Positions 1-7,922 of a stretch of DNA of 64,000 nt are shown piece after piece. The position numbers and the translations under genes are program-made. The notes beneath the pieces are model-generated. The model ran no database searches. It saw only the letters and a program-made list of their open reading frames with translations, and was not told the origin of the DNA. Positions within the stretch are counted from its first letter, which is position 1. Every line of letters begins with the position of its first letter. The stretch covers positions 3,534,001 through 3,598,000 of the forward strand of contig NZ_JAGIOF010000001.1 in the NCBI RefSeq assembly GCF_017876535.1, read 5' to 3'. The stretch comes from Paeniglutamicibacter kerguelensis (GTDB taxonomy: Bacteria; Actinomycetota; Actinomycetes; Actinomycetales; Micrococcaceae).

Positions 1-26
1 ACCGGCGGCGCTTGGCCGCCGGTTTT
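1..26 (+). terminator. Rho-independent terminator of an upstream gene
   Basis: A GC-rich hairpin (arms at 1-9 and 15-23, five-base loop) is followed by TTTT on the plus strand. It would end a plus-strand transcript entering from outside the window. It has no T-run on the minus side, so it is a poorer terminator for the aminotransferase gene that converges on it. Confidence 0.55.
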
Positions 27-72
27 CCGCATGCCCGTTCCGGTTCCCCGGCCGGAGCCGCGGGAAAGCGCC

Positions 73-1170
73 TCAGGCCTTGGCGATGGCTTCCTTCAGC
101 GCGGAGAGCAGCAGCACGACGGAGGCCGGGTTGGCGTTCGGACCCATGAGCCCGATCCGCCACACCGTGCTGGCGTACTTGCCCACCCCTCCGCCGATCT
201 CGATGTTGAATCGCTCCAGCAGGTAGCCGCGGACCTTGTCCGAGTCCACGCCCTCCGGAACGTACACGGTGGTCAATTGGGGCAGCCGGTGGCCCTCGGC
301 GGCAAAGAGTGTCAGGCCCATCTCCTCGAGCCCGTCCTGCAACGCCTTGCCGGCGGCTTGGTGGCGGACCGCGACGTTGTCCAGTCCCTCGGCGAGGATC
401 CGGTCGATTCCCGCCTCAAGCGAGGCGACCATCGCAACGGGCGCGGTGTGGTGGTAGGTGCGGCCGCCGCCCGTCCCGCCGGTGGCGTAGCCGCCCAGCA
501 ATCCGAGGTCCAGGTACCAGGACTGCGGTTTCTGCACGCGGCGCTCGAACGCCCGGTCCGAAATGGTGAAAGGCGCCAGACCAGGGGCCACGCCGATGCA
601 CTTCTGCGTGCCGGCATAGGCCACGTCGACTCCCCACTCGTCGGCAAGCACGGGCATGCCGCCGATGGAGGTCACCGCGTCCATGATCAGCAGTGCGTCT
701 CCCTTGATGGCGCCGAGTGCTGCGATGTCGGAGATGACGCCCGTGCTGGTCTCCGCGTGTACCGCGGCGATCACCGTCGGGTTCGGGTGTGCCTCGGCAA
801 CGCGCTGGGCATCCACCGGGGTGCCGTATTCGTGGTCCACGCGGACCACCTCGGCACCGGCGCGCGACGCAACCTCGCACATGCGCTCTCCAAAGAGGCC
901 GTTGACGGCAATGACCGCAACATCGCCCGCCTTCACAGTGTTCACGAACGAGGCCTCCATGCCGGCCGAGCCGGTGCCGCTCAGCGGCAGGGTGCGTTTG
1001 TTCTCGGTTCCCCACAGGGTGCGCAGGCCCTCGCAGGTTCGGTCCATGCGGGCGATGAATGCGGGGTCCAGGTGGCCGAGCAACGGCAGCCCGAGTGCGG
1101 CGGTGGCCTCGGGGTAGGGGTTGCAGGGGCCGGGGCCGAAGAGGTGGCGGACGGGAACAATCTGGGTCAT
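73..1170 (-). CDS. Class V PLP-dependent aminotransferase (alanine-glyoxylate / serine-pyruvate type)
   Basis: 365 residues, the normal full length for the alanine-glyoxylate / serine-glyoxylate aminotransferase branch of fold-type I class V enzymes. Visible features are the N-terminal GPGPCNP segment (12-18), the HAETSTG loop (138-144) that packs around the cofactor, the Asp of LIMDAVTSIGG (near 164) that holds the pyridine nitrogen, and the Schiff-base lysine in GTQKCIG (Lys190). The expected reaction moves an amino group from alanine or serine to glyoxylate in the cytoplasm. The exact amino donor cannot be read from sequence. The gene stands alone, with no same-strand neighbour closer than about 135 bases. 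The 1171-1305 gap upstream holds its promoter region, but no clear box is visible. Confidence 0.85.
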   Translation of the reverse strand: MTQIVPVRHLFGPGPCNPYPEATAALGLPLLGHLDPAFIARMDRTCEGLRTLWGTENKRTLPLSGTGSAGMEASFVNTVKAGDVAVIAVNGLFGERMCEVASRAGAEVVRVDHEYGTPVDAQRVAEAHPNPTVIAAVHAETSTGVISDIAALGAIKGDALLIMDAVTSIGGMPVLADEWGVDVAYAGTQKCIGVAPGLAPFTISDRAFERRVQKPQSWYLDLGLLGGYATGGTGGGRTYHHTAPVAMVASLEAGIDRILAEGLDNVAVRHQAAGKALQDGLEEMGLTLFAAEGHRLPQLTTVYVPEGVDSDKVRGYLLERFNIEIGGGVGKYASTVWRIGLMGPNANPASVVLLLSALKEAIAKA

Positions 1171-1305
1171 CGCAAAACCCTCTCTGTCTGTCTGACTGGA
1201 TGTCGGGACTCGTCACCACCCACCCTACGCCGGGGGCTGGTCGACGCCGAGGAAATTCTTCCGTCCTCCCCGCGCGGGACACCGCCCCGGACACCGGCAC
1301 GGCCG

Positions 1306-1917
1306 TCAGTCTGCCCGATCCTCCGGCCGGTACACCGCGATGATGACGCCCGTGGTGGTGGTGATTGCCTCGACGAGCTTCAGCTCGGCGCGCGGCAGCC
1401 CGTCGGCGAAAAACTTGCGGCCCGTGCCTAGCACCAGCGGGTGGATCAGCAGCGTGTATTCGTCCACCAGCCCCGCGGCCATGAGCGAGCGCAGCAGGTT
1501 GCCGCTGCCCATGCACAACAGGTCCGGTCCCGGTTGCGCGCGCAGAGCGGCGACGGCGTCGACCGCGTCCCCGGGCAGCAGCCGGGAGTTGGCCCACGCC
1601 AGCGGTTCGTGAAGCGTGCGGGATGCCACGTGCTTGGTAAGGGTGTTGAGCAGGTCGGTGAACGGGTTGTTCTCCTGCGTCGGCCAGAACGAGGCAAAAT
1701 CCTCCCAGGTGCGGCGGCCCAGGACGAGTTCGTGGGCGGTCCCCATGCCGCGGCCCAGGTACTCCCCCAGCACCGCGTCGGCATACGCCTGGGCCCAGCC
1801 GCCATGGCCGAACCTGTTGCGGGTGTCCTCGTCCGGGCGCCCGGGCCCCTGCATCACCCCGTCCAGGGTCAGGTTGTTCAGCACCGTCAGTTTCCGCAAG
1901 ACCGGCAGTTTCCGCAT
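1306..1917 (-). CDS. Dihydrofolate-reductase-like (RibD C-terminal domain) protein
   Basis: 203 residues. It belongs to the family annotated as dihydrofolate reductase family / RibD C-terminal domain, NADPH-binding proteins of mostly unknown substrate. Typical segments are the N-terminal beta strand ending in NLTLDGVMQ, the ELVLGRRTWEDFASFWP block, and the C-terminal DEYTLLIHPLVLGTGRKFF block. The start was placed at the MRKLP methionine because AAAGG lies nine bases upstream; a longer in-frame extension to 1968 lacks such a site. Proteins of this kind are common single genes in soil actinobacteria and are not the folate-pathway enzyme FolA. No operon partner is evident. Confidence 0.75.
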   Translation of the reverse strand: MRKLPVLRKLTVLNNLTLDGVMQGPGRPDEDTRNRFGHGGWAQAYADAVLGEYLGRGMGTAHELVLGRRTWEDFASFWPTQENNPFTDLLNTLTKHVASRTLHEPLAWANSRLLPGDAVDAVAALRAQPGPDLLCMGSGNLLRSLMAAGLVDEYTLLIHPLVLGTGRKFFADGLPRAELKLVEAITTTTGVIIAVYRPEDRAD

Positions 1918-1986
1918 GGCCAACAACCTTTCAACGAGGTGGCGCGCAGGCCCGTCGCGGCCGCGCATGGTCGGGGTGGCAGGGGT

Positions 1987-2169
1987 TTACCGGTTCCCCG
2001 GTTCGCCCTTGGCCGGCTCCGGGACCTGTTTCGGGACGCCTCCGTCCTGGACTGGTTCGGTTCCGCCGTCCTTGGCCTGACGCACCCGCTCGTCGGCCGG
2101 TACTTCGCCGCGCGGCGGCCGATCGTAGTACTTTTTGTAGCGTTCGTCTTCATGGTGGTGGTTGCCCAT
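1987..2169 (-). CDS. Small hydrophilic hypothetical protein (60 aa)
   Basis: 60 residues starting MGNHHHEDERYKKYYDRPP, highly charged, with no membrane segment and no recognised domain. The C-terminal half is rich in Pro, Gly, Lys and Glu and looks disordered. The start is supported by GGAGG five bases upstream of the ATG, the best ribosome-binding site in this stretch; the longer frame to 2268 has no such site. It lies 69 bases upstream of the RibD-like gene on the same strand and may share its transcript. Function unknown; a metal-binding role from the N-terminal His triplet is only a guess. Confidence 0.5.
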   Translation of the reverse strand: MGNHHHEDERYKKYYDRPPRGEVPADERVRQAKDGGTEPVQDGGVPKQVPEPAKGEPGNR

Positions 2170-2327
2170 GACGCCCTCCAATGTCGATCCCGGACCAGCT
2201 TGCTCCCGGATATCTACACCGTTGCACCGGTTGGGGTGTTTGGCAACAAGTTGACCGGTCAACTCCAAAACCCATCCATGCCGGGCTTTCCCGGGGATTT
2301 TTCGGGCTTTCGCAGGTTCCCGTTAGA

Positions 2328-2370
2328 CCCGGAGCGGGGCCGGAACCAATGGTTCCGGCCCCGCTCCGGG
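2328..2370 (-). terminator. Perfect 20-bp hairpin downstream of the LLM oxidoreductase gene
   Basis: Two perfectly complementary 20-base arms (2328-2347 and 2351-2370) are separated by only AAT. The hairpin begins 30 bases past the LLM gene stop codon. There is no T-run on either side, so it would be an atypical terminator or an mRNA 3'-end stabiliser. Confidence 0.55.
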
Positions 2371-2399
2371 GAATGCCGCGTGGTGAAAGCTCGTGAAGG

Positions 2400-3443
2400 C
2401 TACTTCTGCGCCAGCAGGCGCTCGACGCGCGGCTTGACCTCGGTGGCCAGCAGCGTGATCGACTCGAGCAGCTGTTCCTGCGGAATGCCGCCGATGTCCA
2501 TCTGCAGGAAGTGGCGCATGTGCCCCAGGTAGCCGTGAAGGTGGACGATGCGTTCGGCGACCTCGTCCGGCGAGCCCACGTAGTAGGCCCCGGGGGCGTC
2601 GGCCTGCGCCAGGTAGGCACGCTTGTCCGGTGCCGGCCAGCCGCGCAAACGGCCCATTTCCACGTTCAGGTTGTGCCAGCCCGGGTAGAAGCGGTCGATG
2701 GCTTCCTTTTTGGTCGGTGCCACGAAGCCCAGGGCGCCGACGGAAACCTTCAGCGACTCCGGGGACTGCCCGGCCGCCGCGCCCGCACGCCGGTAGAGGT
2801 CGGCCAGCGGGGCGAAGCGGTGCGGCGCACCGCCGATGATGCCGTAGGACACCGGCAGGCCAAGTTGGCCGGCGCGGGCGGAGGAGCTGGCGTTGCCGCC
2901 GGTGGCCAGCCAGATCGGCAGCCTGCCGGAGGCCGGGCGGGGCACCACGGCCAAGTTATCCAGTGCCGGGCGCACGGTGCCGGACCAGGTGACGTTCTCC
3001 GTCTCGGCGTTGTTGATCGCCATGAGCAGGTCAAGCTTTTGGGCGTACAGGTCGTCGTACTCCTCGAGGCTGTGCCCGAAGAGCGGGAAGGTCTCCACGG
3101 AGGAGCCGCGGCCAGCGGTGATTTCCACGCGCCCGCCGCCGGAGATGGCGTCGGCGGTGGCAAACTGCTGGAAGATGCGCACCGGGTCGTCGGTACCGAT
3201 GATGCTGGCGGCGCTGCCGAGCTTGATCCGCGTGGTGGCCGCGGCGGCCGCGGCGATCATGGCTCCGGGCGAGGACGCGGGCATGGTGGTGGTGTGGTGC
3301 TCGCCCACGCCGAAGTAATCCAAGCCGGACTTGTCAGCGTGGACGATCGCCTCGAAGAGGTTCCGGACCGCTTCGGTCGTGGAACGCAGCGTTCCATCGG
3401 CATTGCGCTGGGTATCGCCAAAGCTGTAGGCGCCGATTTCCAT
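2400..3443 (-). CDS. LLM-class flavin-dependent oxidoreductase
   Basis: 347 residues with the bacterial-luciferase-like TIM-barrel pattern. There is an N-terminal [10 protein letters not shown] strand, the GVGEHH motif (46-50) near the flavin site, the [29 protein letters not shown]-type block, and the EITAGRGSS phosphate-binding strand. It should use FMN (or F420) to oxidise or hydroxylate a small organic substrate; the substrate is unknown. It lies 41 bases downstream of the F420-reductase-like gene on the same strand, so both are probably one operon. That operon is divergent from a MarR regulator with a clear palindrome between them. This suggests inducible handling of an electrophilic or aromatic compound. 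Confidence 0.85.
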   Translation of the reverse strand: [347 protein letters not shown]

Positions 3444-3484
3444 GTGGTGCTCTCTCTTTCGGTAAGGAAGTGTGGGGGTGCGTG

Positions 3485-4156
3485 TTAGGCGGTGACGAGG
3501 CTGCCGCGCAGCTTCGTTGAAAGTTCGTCGGAGTTCAATCGGCCGTTGAAGATGTCGGTTCCGGGCTCGTAGGCCTTGCCCGCGGCCAGGTCGCCGGCGT
3601 CCACGACGTCGAAGCCGAGCGCGTCGATGAACTCGGCGACCCGCTCCTTGGCGTCCGCGTCATCGCCGGCCACGGCCAGCGCACGGCGGTCGGCGGTGCC
3701 GGGCGCCGCCGCATCGGGCTCCATCTCGTGGTAGCCGATGTGGTTGAAGGACTTCACGATTCGCGAGGCCGCGAGGTGGGCCGCGACGACCTCGCTGGAG
3801 GAGCGCTCGTCGGCCTCGAAGTCGGCGATGTCGCCGTCGGTGACCGACCAGTAGTTCATCGCGTCGATGACCACCTTGCCGGCCAAGGATTCGGCGCTGA
3901 CGCTCTTGTACTTGTGCAGCGGGACGGCGACGACCACCAAGTCGGAGTCGGCCGCCTCGGGCACGTCGGCCGCTTCGGCTCCCGGGGTCACGATCTCGAT
4001 GATCAACGCATTGTCGGCGGCGGGCTTGGAGGTGGCGATCTTCACCCGGTACCCGGCGGCAACCGCCAGTCGGGCAATCGCGGTGCCCACGCGGCCCGCA
4101 CCCAAAATGCCAACGGTCCCCCGTGTTGCCACAAACTCTTGTGCACCGATGTCCAT
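3485..4156 (-). CDS. NADPH-dependent F420-reductase-like / NAD(P)-binding reductase
   Basis: 223 residues with an N-terminal Rossmann fold: GILGAGRVGTAIA (16-28), the GxGxxG fingerprint. A DLVVVAVPLHKY strand and KVVIDAMNYW follow, as in the NPD/F420-oxidoreductase family. These enzymes move hydride between NADP and a deazaflavin or flavin. This protein is first gene of the operon with the LLM flavoprotein and may supply it with reduced cofactor. The start has GGAGAGAAGGA upstream. Whether this organism's enzyme uses F420 cannot be told from sequence. Confidence 0.75.
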   Translation of the reverse strand: MDIGAQEFVATRGTVGILGAGRVGTAIARLAVAAGYRVKIATSKPAADNALIIEIVTPGAEAADVPEAADSDLVVVAVPLHKYKSVSAESLAGKVVIDAMNYWSVTDGDIADFEADERSSSEVVAAHLAASRIVKSFNHIGYHEMEPDAAAPGTADRRALAVAGDDADAKERVAEFIDALGFDVVDAGDLAAGKAYEPGTDIFNGRLNSDELSTKLRGSLVTA

Positions 4157-4174
4157 CGTTCCTTCTCTCCAGAA

Positions 4175-4199
4175 ATATATGCTGTACTACAGACTATAT
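4175..4199. promoter_or_regulatory. Candidate MarR operator
   Basis: A 25-base imperfect palindrome centred on C4187. The inner CTGTA-C-TACAG is perfect and the outer ATATA arms also pair, with two mismatches between. It lies between the divergent reductase/LLM operon (start 4156) and the marR gene (start 4250), exactly where an autoregulated MarR repressor usually binds. Confidence 0.6.
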
Positions 4200-4249
4200 T
4201 CCAAACAGAACATCTGCGCAACACCATGCTTTCGGCTATGATGGGTGTC

Positions 4250-4765
4250 ATGGCCACTTCAACGCGCACACCGCTATCCCAGGACAAGCCGCTTCCCGGA
4301 TTCATTCCCGGCGATCTCGCCTGGCACCTGGGCATGATCCTGCGCGGCCACCAGACACTCTTTGCGCAGGCTGTCGAGGAGATGCCCTGCTCCGTGCGCG
4401 GCTACCAAATGCTCTCGACGGTGGTCCACCATGACCCGGCAAACCAGCAGGCCCTCGGTGCACACCTTGGCATTGACCGCACGGTGTTGACCTACCTGAT
4501 CGACGACCTCGTCGCCGCGGAGCTCGTCGAGCGCGTCCCGGCACCCACAGACCGCCGCGCACGGAAGATCGTCGCCACCGACACCGGCCTCAAGCTGCTG
4601 GAAAAACTGGAAAAGCGCGTGGCAGACGCCGAACAGACGCTGCTCACCGGACTCGATGCGGGCGAGACCGCGCAGTTGGCGGGCCTGCTGGGCAAGCTCT
4701 CGATGTCGGTGCACCGCGCCCAGCCTGGCGCCAATCCGTGCGAGGCCATGGACCACCTGGGCTAG
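4250..4765 (+). CDS. MarR-family transcriptional regulator
   Basis: 171 residues. The central winged helix-turn-helix covers roughly residues 60-120: QALGAHLGIDRTVLTYLIDDLVAAELVERVPAPTDRRARKIVAT, with the typical DRR wing. The C-terminal helix provides the dimer interface. Start chosen at the ATG at 4250; two further in-frame ATGs at 4238 and 4241 are possible and none has a strong ribosome-binding site, so translation may be leaderless. It is divergent from the F420-reductase-like/LLM pair and probably represses both that operon and itself through the palindrome at 4175-4199. The inducer is unknown. Confidence 0.85.
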   Translation: MATSTRTPLSQDKPLPGFIPGDLAWHLGMILRGHQTLFAQAVEEMPCSVRGYQMLSTVVHHDPANQQALGAHLGIDRTVLTYLIDDLVAAELVERVPAPTDRRARKIVATDTGLKLLEKLEKRVADAEQTLLTGLDAGETAQLAGLLGKLSMSVHRAQPGANPCEAMDHLG

Positions 4766-4863
4766 CGAATTTTCCGGGCCGCCCGCACGCCCGCGCCACT
4801 TCGCGTCCGTCGCACTGGTCACCGACGTCGCCGCCGGGCACGCGCGCGCCATAGAATCGACGC

Positions 4864-5298
4864 ATGACTGATGGCGATATTACTTTTCACACCCGCAAAT
4901 GGGTCCGCCCCGAAGACCTCAACGCCAACGGCACGCTCTTTGGCGGATCCCTGCTGCGCTGGATCGATGAGGAAGCGGCGATCTACGCGATCGTCCAGCT
5001 AGGCAACGGCTTCGCCGTCACCAAGTACATGTCGGAAATCAACTTCGTCTCCTCCGCCCAACAGGGCGACCTGATCGAAATGGGACTGACGGCAACGGCC
5101 TTCGGCCGCACCTCGCTGACCATGCGCGCCGAGGTGCGCAACATGATCACCCGTCAGTCCATCCTCACGATCGAAAAAATCGTCTTCGTGAACATGGGCG
5201 ACGACGGCAAACCGTCCCCTCACGGGTTCACGGAAATCACCTACGACCGCGATCGCATCCCGGGCGAGCACCTGAAGATCAAGCACCCGGAGGACTAG
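4864..5298 (+). CDS. Acyl-CoA thioesterase, hotdog fold (YciA/BACH type)
   Basis: 144 residues, a single hotdog domain. The sequence NANGTLFGGSLLRWIDEEAAI (from Asn20) carries the conserved Gly-Gly of the central helix and the acidic residues (Asp35, Glu36) used by this family to hydrolyse acyl-CoA to free acid plus CoA. Length and pattern match the acyl-CoA hydrolase group (YciA). It is likely a cytoplasmic homo-oligomer controlling CoA pools. It stands between the marR gene (98 bases away) and a convergent DUF2695 gene; no functional link is evident. Confidence 0.85.
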   Translation: MTDGDITFHTRKWVRPEDLNANGTLFGGSLLRWIDEEAAIYAIVQLGNGFAVTKYMSEINFVSSAQQGDLIEMGLTATAFGRTSLTMRAEVRNMITRQSILTIEKIVFVNMGDDGKPSPHGFTEITYDRDRIPGEHLKIKHPED

Positions 5299-5315
5299 CC
5301 TCCGGCACAAGCAGG

Positions 5316-5726
5316 CTAGGACGCCTTCCTGGCGCCCCTGTACACTCCGCCGCCCCACTGGATGCCGCTGCGCATGAACCACAATGCGCACGGTTTGATG
5401 GTTCCGAGCCGGACGCCGTGGCACTGCGGGATACGCGTCTCGTCGACCTCTCCCTGGTCGTCGAGTTCCCACATGGCGTCGTTGGGGTGGAAAACGTTGG
5501 CCATGACCTCGCAGTCGCAGTATCCGCCGAGTTCCGGGAGCTTCCGTTCCAGCGCGGTGGCACGCGGAGCGCGCATGTCGCGATAGGTCTTGGACCATTT
5601 CAGTCCGTCGCACCCGTGGGCGAGCATGCGGAAGACATAGCAGGCCAGACATTCATGGCGCCACGGCAGCAGCATCCGCACGTTCTTCAGCGCGTCTTCG
5701 AGTTCTTTGTCGGGGTACTGTTCCAT
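5316..5726 (-). CDS. DUF2695 domain-containing protein
   Basis: 136 residues from a start with AGGAGG five to six bases upstream of the ATG. The upstream open frame (to 5963) runs through a simple repeat and is not coding. The N-terminal half matches the DUF2695 pattern: a CLACYVFRML segment, a KWSKTYRDMR block, and the GGYCDCEVMANVFHPND motif with a C-D-C pair that could hold metal. The C-terminal half has PQCHGVRLGTIKPCALW. Function unknown. It converges with the thioesterase gene, with 17 bases between stops. Confidence 0.7.
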   Translation of the reverse strand: MEQYPDKELEDALKNVRMLLPWRHECLACYVFRMLAHGCDGLKWSKTYRDMRAPRATALERKLPELGGYCDCEVMANVFHPNDAMWELDDQGEVDETRIPQCHGVRLGTIKPCALWFMRSGIQWGGGVYRGARKAS

Positions 5727-5884
5727 CGCTTCCTCCTGGGCTTGGCGTGCCTCAAGGATGGAATGGATTCGCGCGCGGCGGCCCGTTCGGCACGAAACCT
5801 GTGGACAGAGTTCCGGCGGTTCCGCGCACGGAAACACCCAGTGCGGACCAGTCCCCCGAACCCGGCACCCGGCCAGGCCTGGCT

Positions 5885-5909
5885 TGGTCTGGTCTGGTCT
5901 GGTCTGGTC
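5885..5909. repeat. Pentanucleotide tandem repeat (TGGTC) x5
   Basis: Five exact tandem copies of TGGTC. The last copy overlaps the stop codon (TGA on the minus strand, 5908-5910) of the class I aminotransferase. Expansion or contraction of whole units leaves the stop codon intact, so it would change only the 3' untranslated region. Confidence 0.9.
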
Positions 5910-7113
5910 AGAGCCTCGCCTGGAAACGCACAATCCGTTCGATGGCCTCGATGACGGGGCCAAGACCCGCGGCGAAGCTCAACCTCACGCGGCGGCCCCC
6001 GTCGACCTTGTCGAAGTCGATGCCCGGGACGATCGCCACGCCCTCGGCCTCCAGCAGGGCAGCGCAGTATTCACTGGAATTAGCGAAGGATCCCAGCGCA
6101 TCGCCAAGGTCCGCGTAGAGGTAGAAGGCGCCATCGGCCGGGGCGCATTCGCCCCAGCCCAGGCGCGGCAGCGCCTCCAGGAGCGCGCCGCGCGCCCTGG
6201 AGAATTCGGCAACCCGGGCCTCGGCCTCGCGGTAGGATTCCTCCCCGAATGCCGCGAGCGCCGCGTATTGGGCCGGCGCCGGCGGGCAGAGCGCGACATT
6301 TCCTGCAAGCGCATCGACGGTGCCCACCAGGTCATCGGGAACCAGCGCCCAGCCCAGCCGCCACCCTGTCATGCCCCAGTACTTGGAGAAGCTGGAAATC
6401 ACAACCGTGTCCGTGTCGATCTCCCACGCGCTGACCGAGCGGCGGGCCTGGGAACCCGGTTCCGGATAGTCGATGCCGTGGTAGATCTCGTCGCTGATCA
6501 GCCGGACCCCGCGCTCGCGGCACCACGCGGCCAGCTCGGCAAGCTCAGCCCCGGAGACCATGGTGCCCGTCGGGTTGGCCGGGGAGGCAAGCATCAACCC
6601 GTCAAGGTGGCCGTGCTCCTTCCAAGCGGCCTCAAGCAGTTCGATGCTCGGCTGGTAACGGGATTCCAGTCCGGCCGCCAGTTCCACGACCTCGACGCCG
6701 AGCGTGCGCAGGATGTTTGCATACGCAGGGTAGCCCGGCCGCGCCAGCGCCACCTTGTCCCCGGCGTTGAACGCCGCAAGGAAAAGCAGCATGAAGGCCC
6801 CGGAGCTGCCGGTGGTGATTGCGATGTTGGAAGCAGGAACCTCGATGTTGTACCAACGCTTGTAGTGTCCGGCGATTGCCTGGCGCAGTTCAAGGATGCC
6901 CAGCGCCGGCGTGTACGTCATCGGCGTGCCGGCCAGATGGATCTCCGCGGCGCGCCTGGACACCGCCAACGGCGCCCCGCCGCCCGGCTCCCCGGCACAG
7001 AGGGAAACCACGTCGCGCCCCGCGGCACGCAGGGCCGCGACCCTGTGAAGAATGCTCATGACCTCGAAGGCCGGAACCTTGGCCCGTCCGGCCACCTTGA
7101 GACTGCGCTGCAC
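5908..7113 (-). CDS. Class I/II PLP-dependent aminotransferase
   Basis: 401 residues, fold-type I aminotransferase of the AspC/AlaT group. Cofactor contacts can be read: Asn180 in SPANPTGT, Asp208 and Tyr211 in LISDEIYHGIDY, the Schiff-base lysine Lys244 in SSFSKYWGMTGWRLG, and an Arg (near 373) in RRVRLSF for the substrate carboxylate. It should transfer an amino group from an amino acid to a 2-oxo acid; a tyrosine, alanine or aspartate preference cannot be settled. The gene stands alone, with thioredoxin upstream on the same strand 124 bases away. Its 3' end lies in a pentanucleotide repeat. Confidence 0.85.
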   Translation of the reverse strand: MQRSLKVAGRAKVPAFEVMSILHRVAALRAAGRDVVSLCAGEPGGGAPLAVSRRAAEIHLAGTPMTYTPALGILELRQAIAGHYKRWYNIEVPASNIAITTGSSGAFMLLFLAAFNAGDKVALARPGYPAYANILRTLGVEVVELAAGLESRYQPSIELLEAAWKEHGHLDGLMLASPANPTGTMVSGAELAELAAWCRERGVRLISDEIYHGIDYPEPGSQARRSVSAWEIDTDTVVISSFSKYWGMTGWRLGWALVPDDLVGTVDALAGNVALCPPAPAQYAALAAFGEESYREAEARVAEFSRARGALLEALPRLGWGECAPADGAFYLYADLGDALGSFANSSEYCAALLEAEGVAIVPGIDFDKVDGGRRVRLSFAAGLGPVIEAIERIVRFQARL

Positions 7114-7237
7114 GATTCCTCCAACGGTCGATTCTTTTCGGCTCTCCCCAGCCTGTCACAAGCGACACGCAAAACGGCCGTGGCCCCGTCCGGATGACAA
7201 ACCGGTCGGGGCCACGAAGGCAAGAATCGCGCAGGAA

Positions 7238-7603
7238 TCAGGCGTCTGCGCGCTGAGCGATGTCCTTCTTGATGGCTTCCATGTCCAGACCTTGGATCTG
7301 GCCGATCAGGTCCTCGAGCGCCTCGCCGGGCAGCGCGCCGGGCTGGGAGAAGACGAGGATACCGTCGCGGAAAGCCATCAGCGTCGGGATGGAGGTGATG
7401 TTGGCGGCGGCGGCCAGCTGCTGCTCTGCCTCGGTGTCGATCTTCCCGAAGACGATGTCCTCGTGCTTTTCGCTGGCGGCCTCGAACACCGGCGCGAACT
7501 GGCGGCAGGGGCCGCACCATGCCGCCCAGAAATCCACCAGCACGGTGCCCGGTGCGGAGATGATCGATTCAAAGTTTGCTGCATTAAGTTCAACTGAAGC
7601 CAT
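7238..7603 (-). CDS. trxA: Thioredoxin
   Basis: 121 residues with the standard thioredoxin fold: active site WCGPC (Trp29, Cys30, Cys33) after FWAA, and the cis-proline in TSIPTL (Pro73). A C-terminal helix of about 20 residues, ending in KKDIAQRADA, is slightly longer than in E. coli thioredoxin. It acts as a cytoplasmic disulfide reductase fed by thioredoxin reductase, which is not in this window. The start at 7603 has GAAGGGA upstream; the longer frame is not needed. It is divergent from the 38-residue Cys-rich gene, sharing a 123-base promoter region. Confidence 0.9.
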   Translation of the reverse strand: MASVELNAANFESIISAPGTVLVDFWAAWCGPCRQFAPVFEAASEKHEDIVFGKIDTEAEQQLAAAANITSIPTLMAFRDGILVFSQPGALPGEALEDLIGQIQGLDMEAIKKDIAQRADA

Positions 7604-7726
7604 GGATGCTTCATCCCTTCGGGAGGTGTGGATATGGACTCCGAACGAATCCCCAAATGGCCTAACCATACCCGCAGGGGTATTATTCCGAGTGAATGTT
7701 TCTTTTCTTCAACAAGGAGTCACCAT

Positions 7727-7843
7727 ATGTGCAAGAAGGTCACCTGCGAAAGCTGCGCAAAGCCAACCTGGGAAGGCTGCGGCGAGCACATCGAAGCTGC
7801 ACTCGGCGATGTTGCAGTGGCCGATCGCTGCACCTGCAAGTAG
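7727..7843 (+). CDS. Cys-rich mini-protein (38 aa)
   Basis: 38 residues, too short for most gene finders. AAGGAG lies seven bases upstream of the ATG and a strong terminator follows 15 bases after the stop, so the gene has complete signals. Six of its residues are Cys (2, 7, 10, 18, 35, 37), with His21, in a CESCAKPTWEGCGEH core. This pattern suggests a metal or redox centre. Similar tiny proteins are, to my knowledge, found widely in actinobacteria and other phyla without known function. The divergent thioredoxin gene hints at a thiol-redox role, but this is inference. Confidence 0.75.
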   Translation: MCKKVTCESCAKPTWEGCGEHIEAALGDVAVADRCTCK

Positions 7844-7858
7844 TTCCCCGATTTTCGG

Positions 7859-7893
7859 GGTTGGGCCCGGCAGCTGCCGGGCCCAACCTATTT
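7859..7893 (+). terminator. Strong hairpin terminator after the Cys-rich mini-gene
   Basis: A perfect 30-base palindrome (arms 7859-7873 and 7874-7888, each 15 bases) is followed by TATTT. A smaller CCCCG/CGGGG hairpin lies just before it (about 7846-7860). It sits between convergent genes and can serve both strands. Confidence 0.8.
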
Positions 7894-7922
7894 AAGCGCT
7901 GCTCTTGGCCGGCGCCGAACCT

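Noticed and set aside
5885..5909. CRISPR-like repeat
   Set aside because: Units are only five bases and without spacers; it is a simple tandem repeat. No CRISPR array or cas gene was seen.
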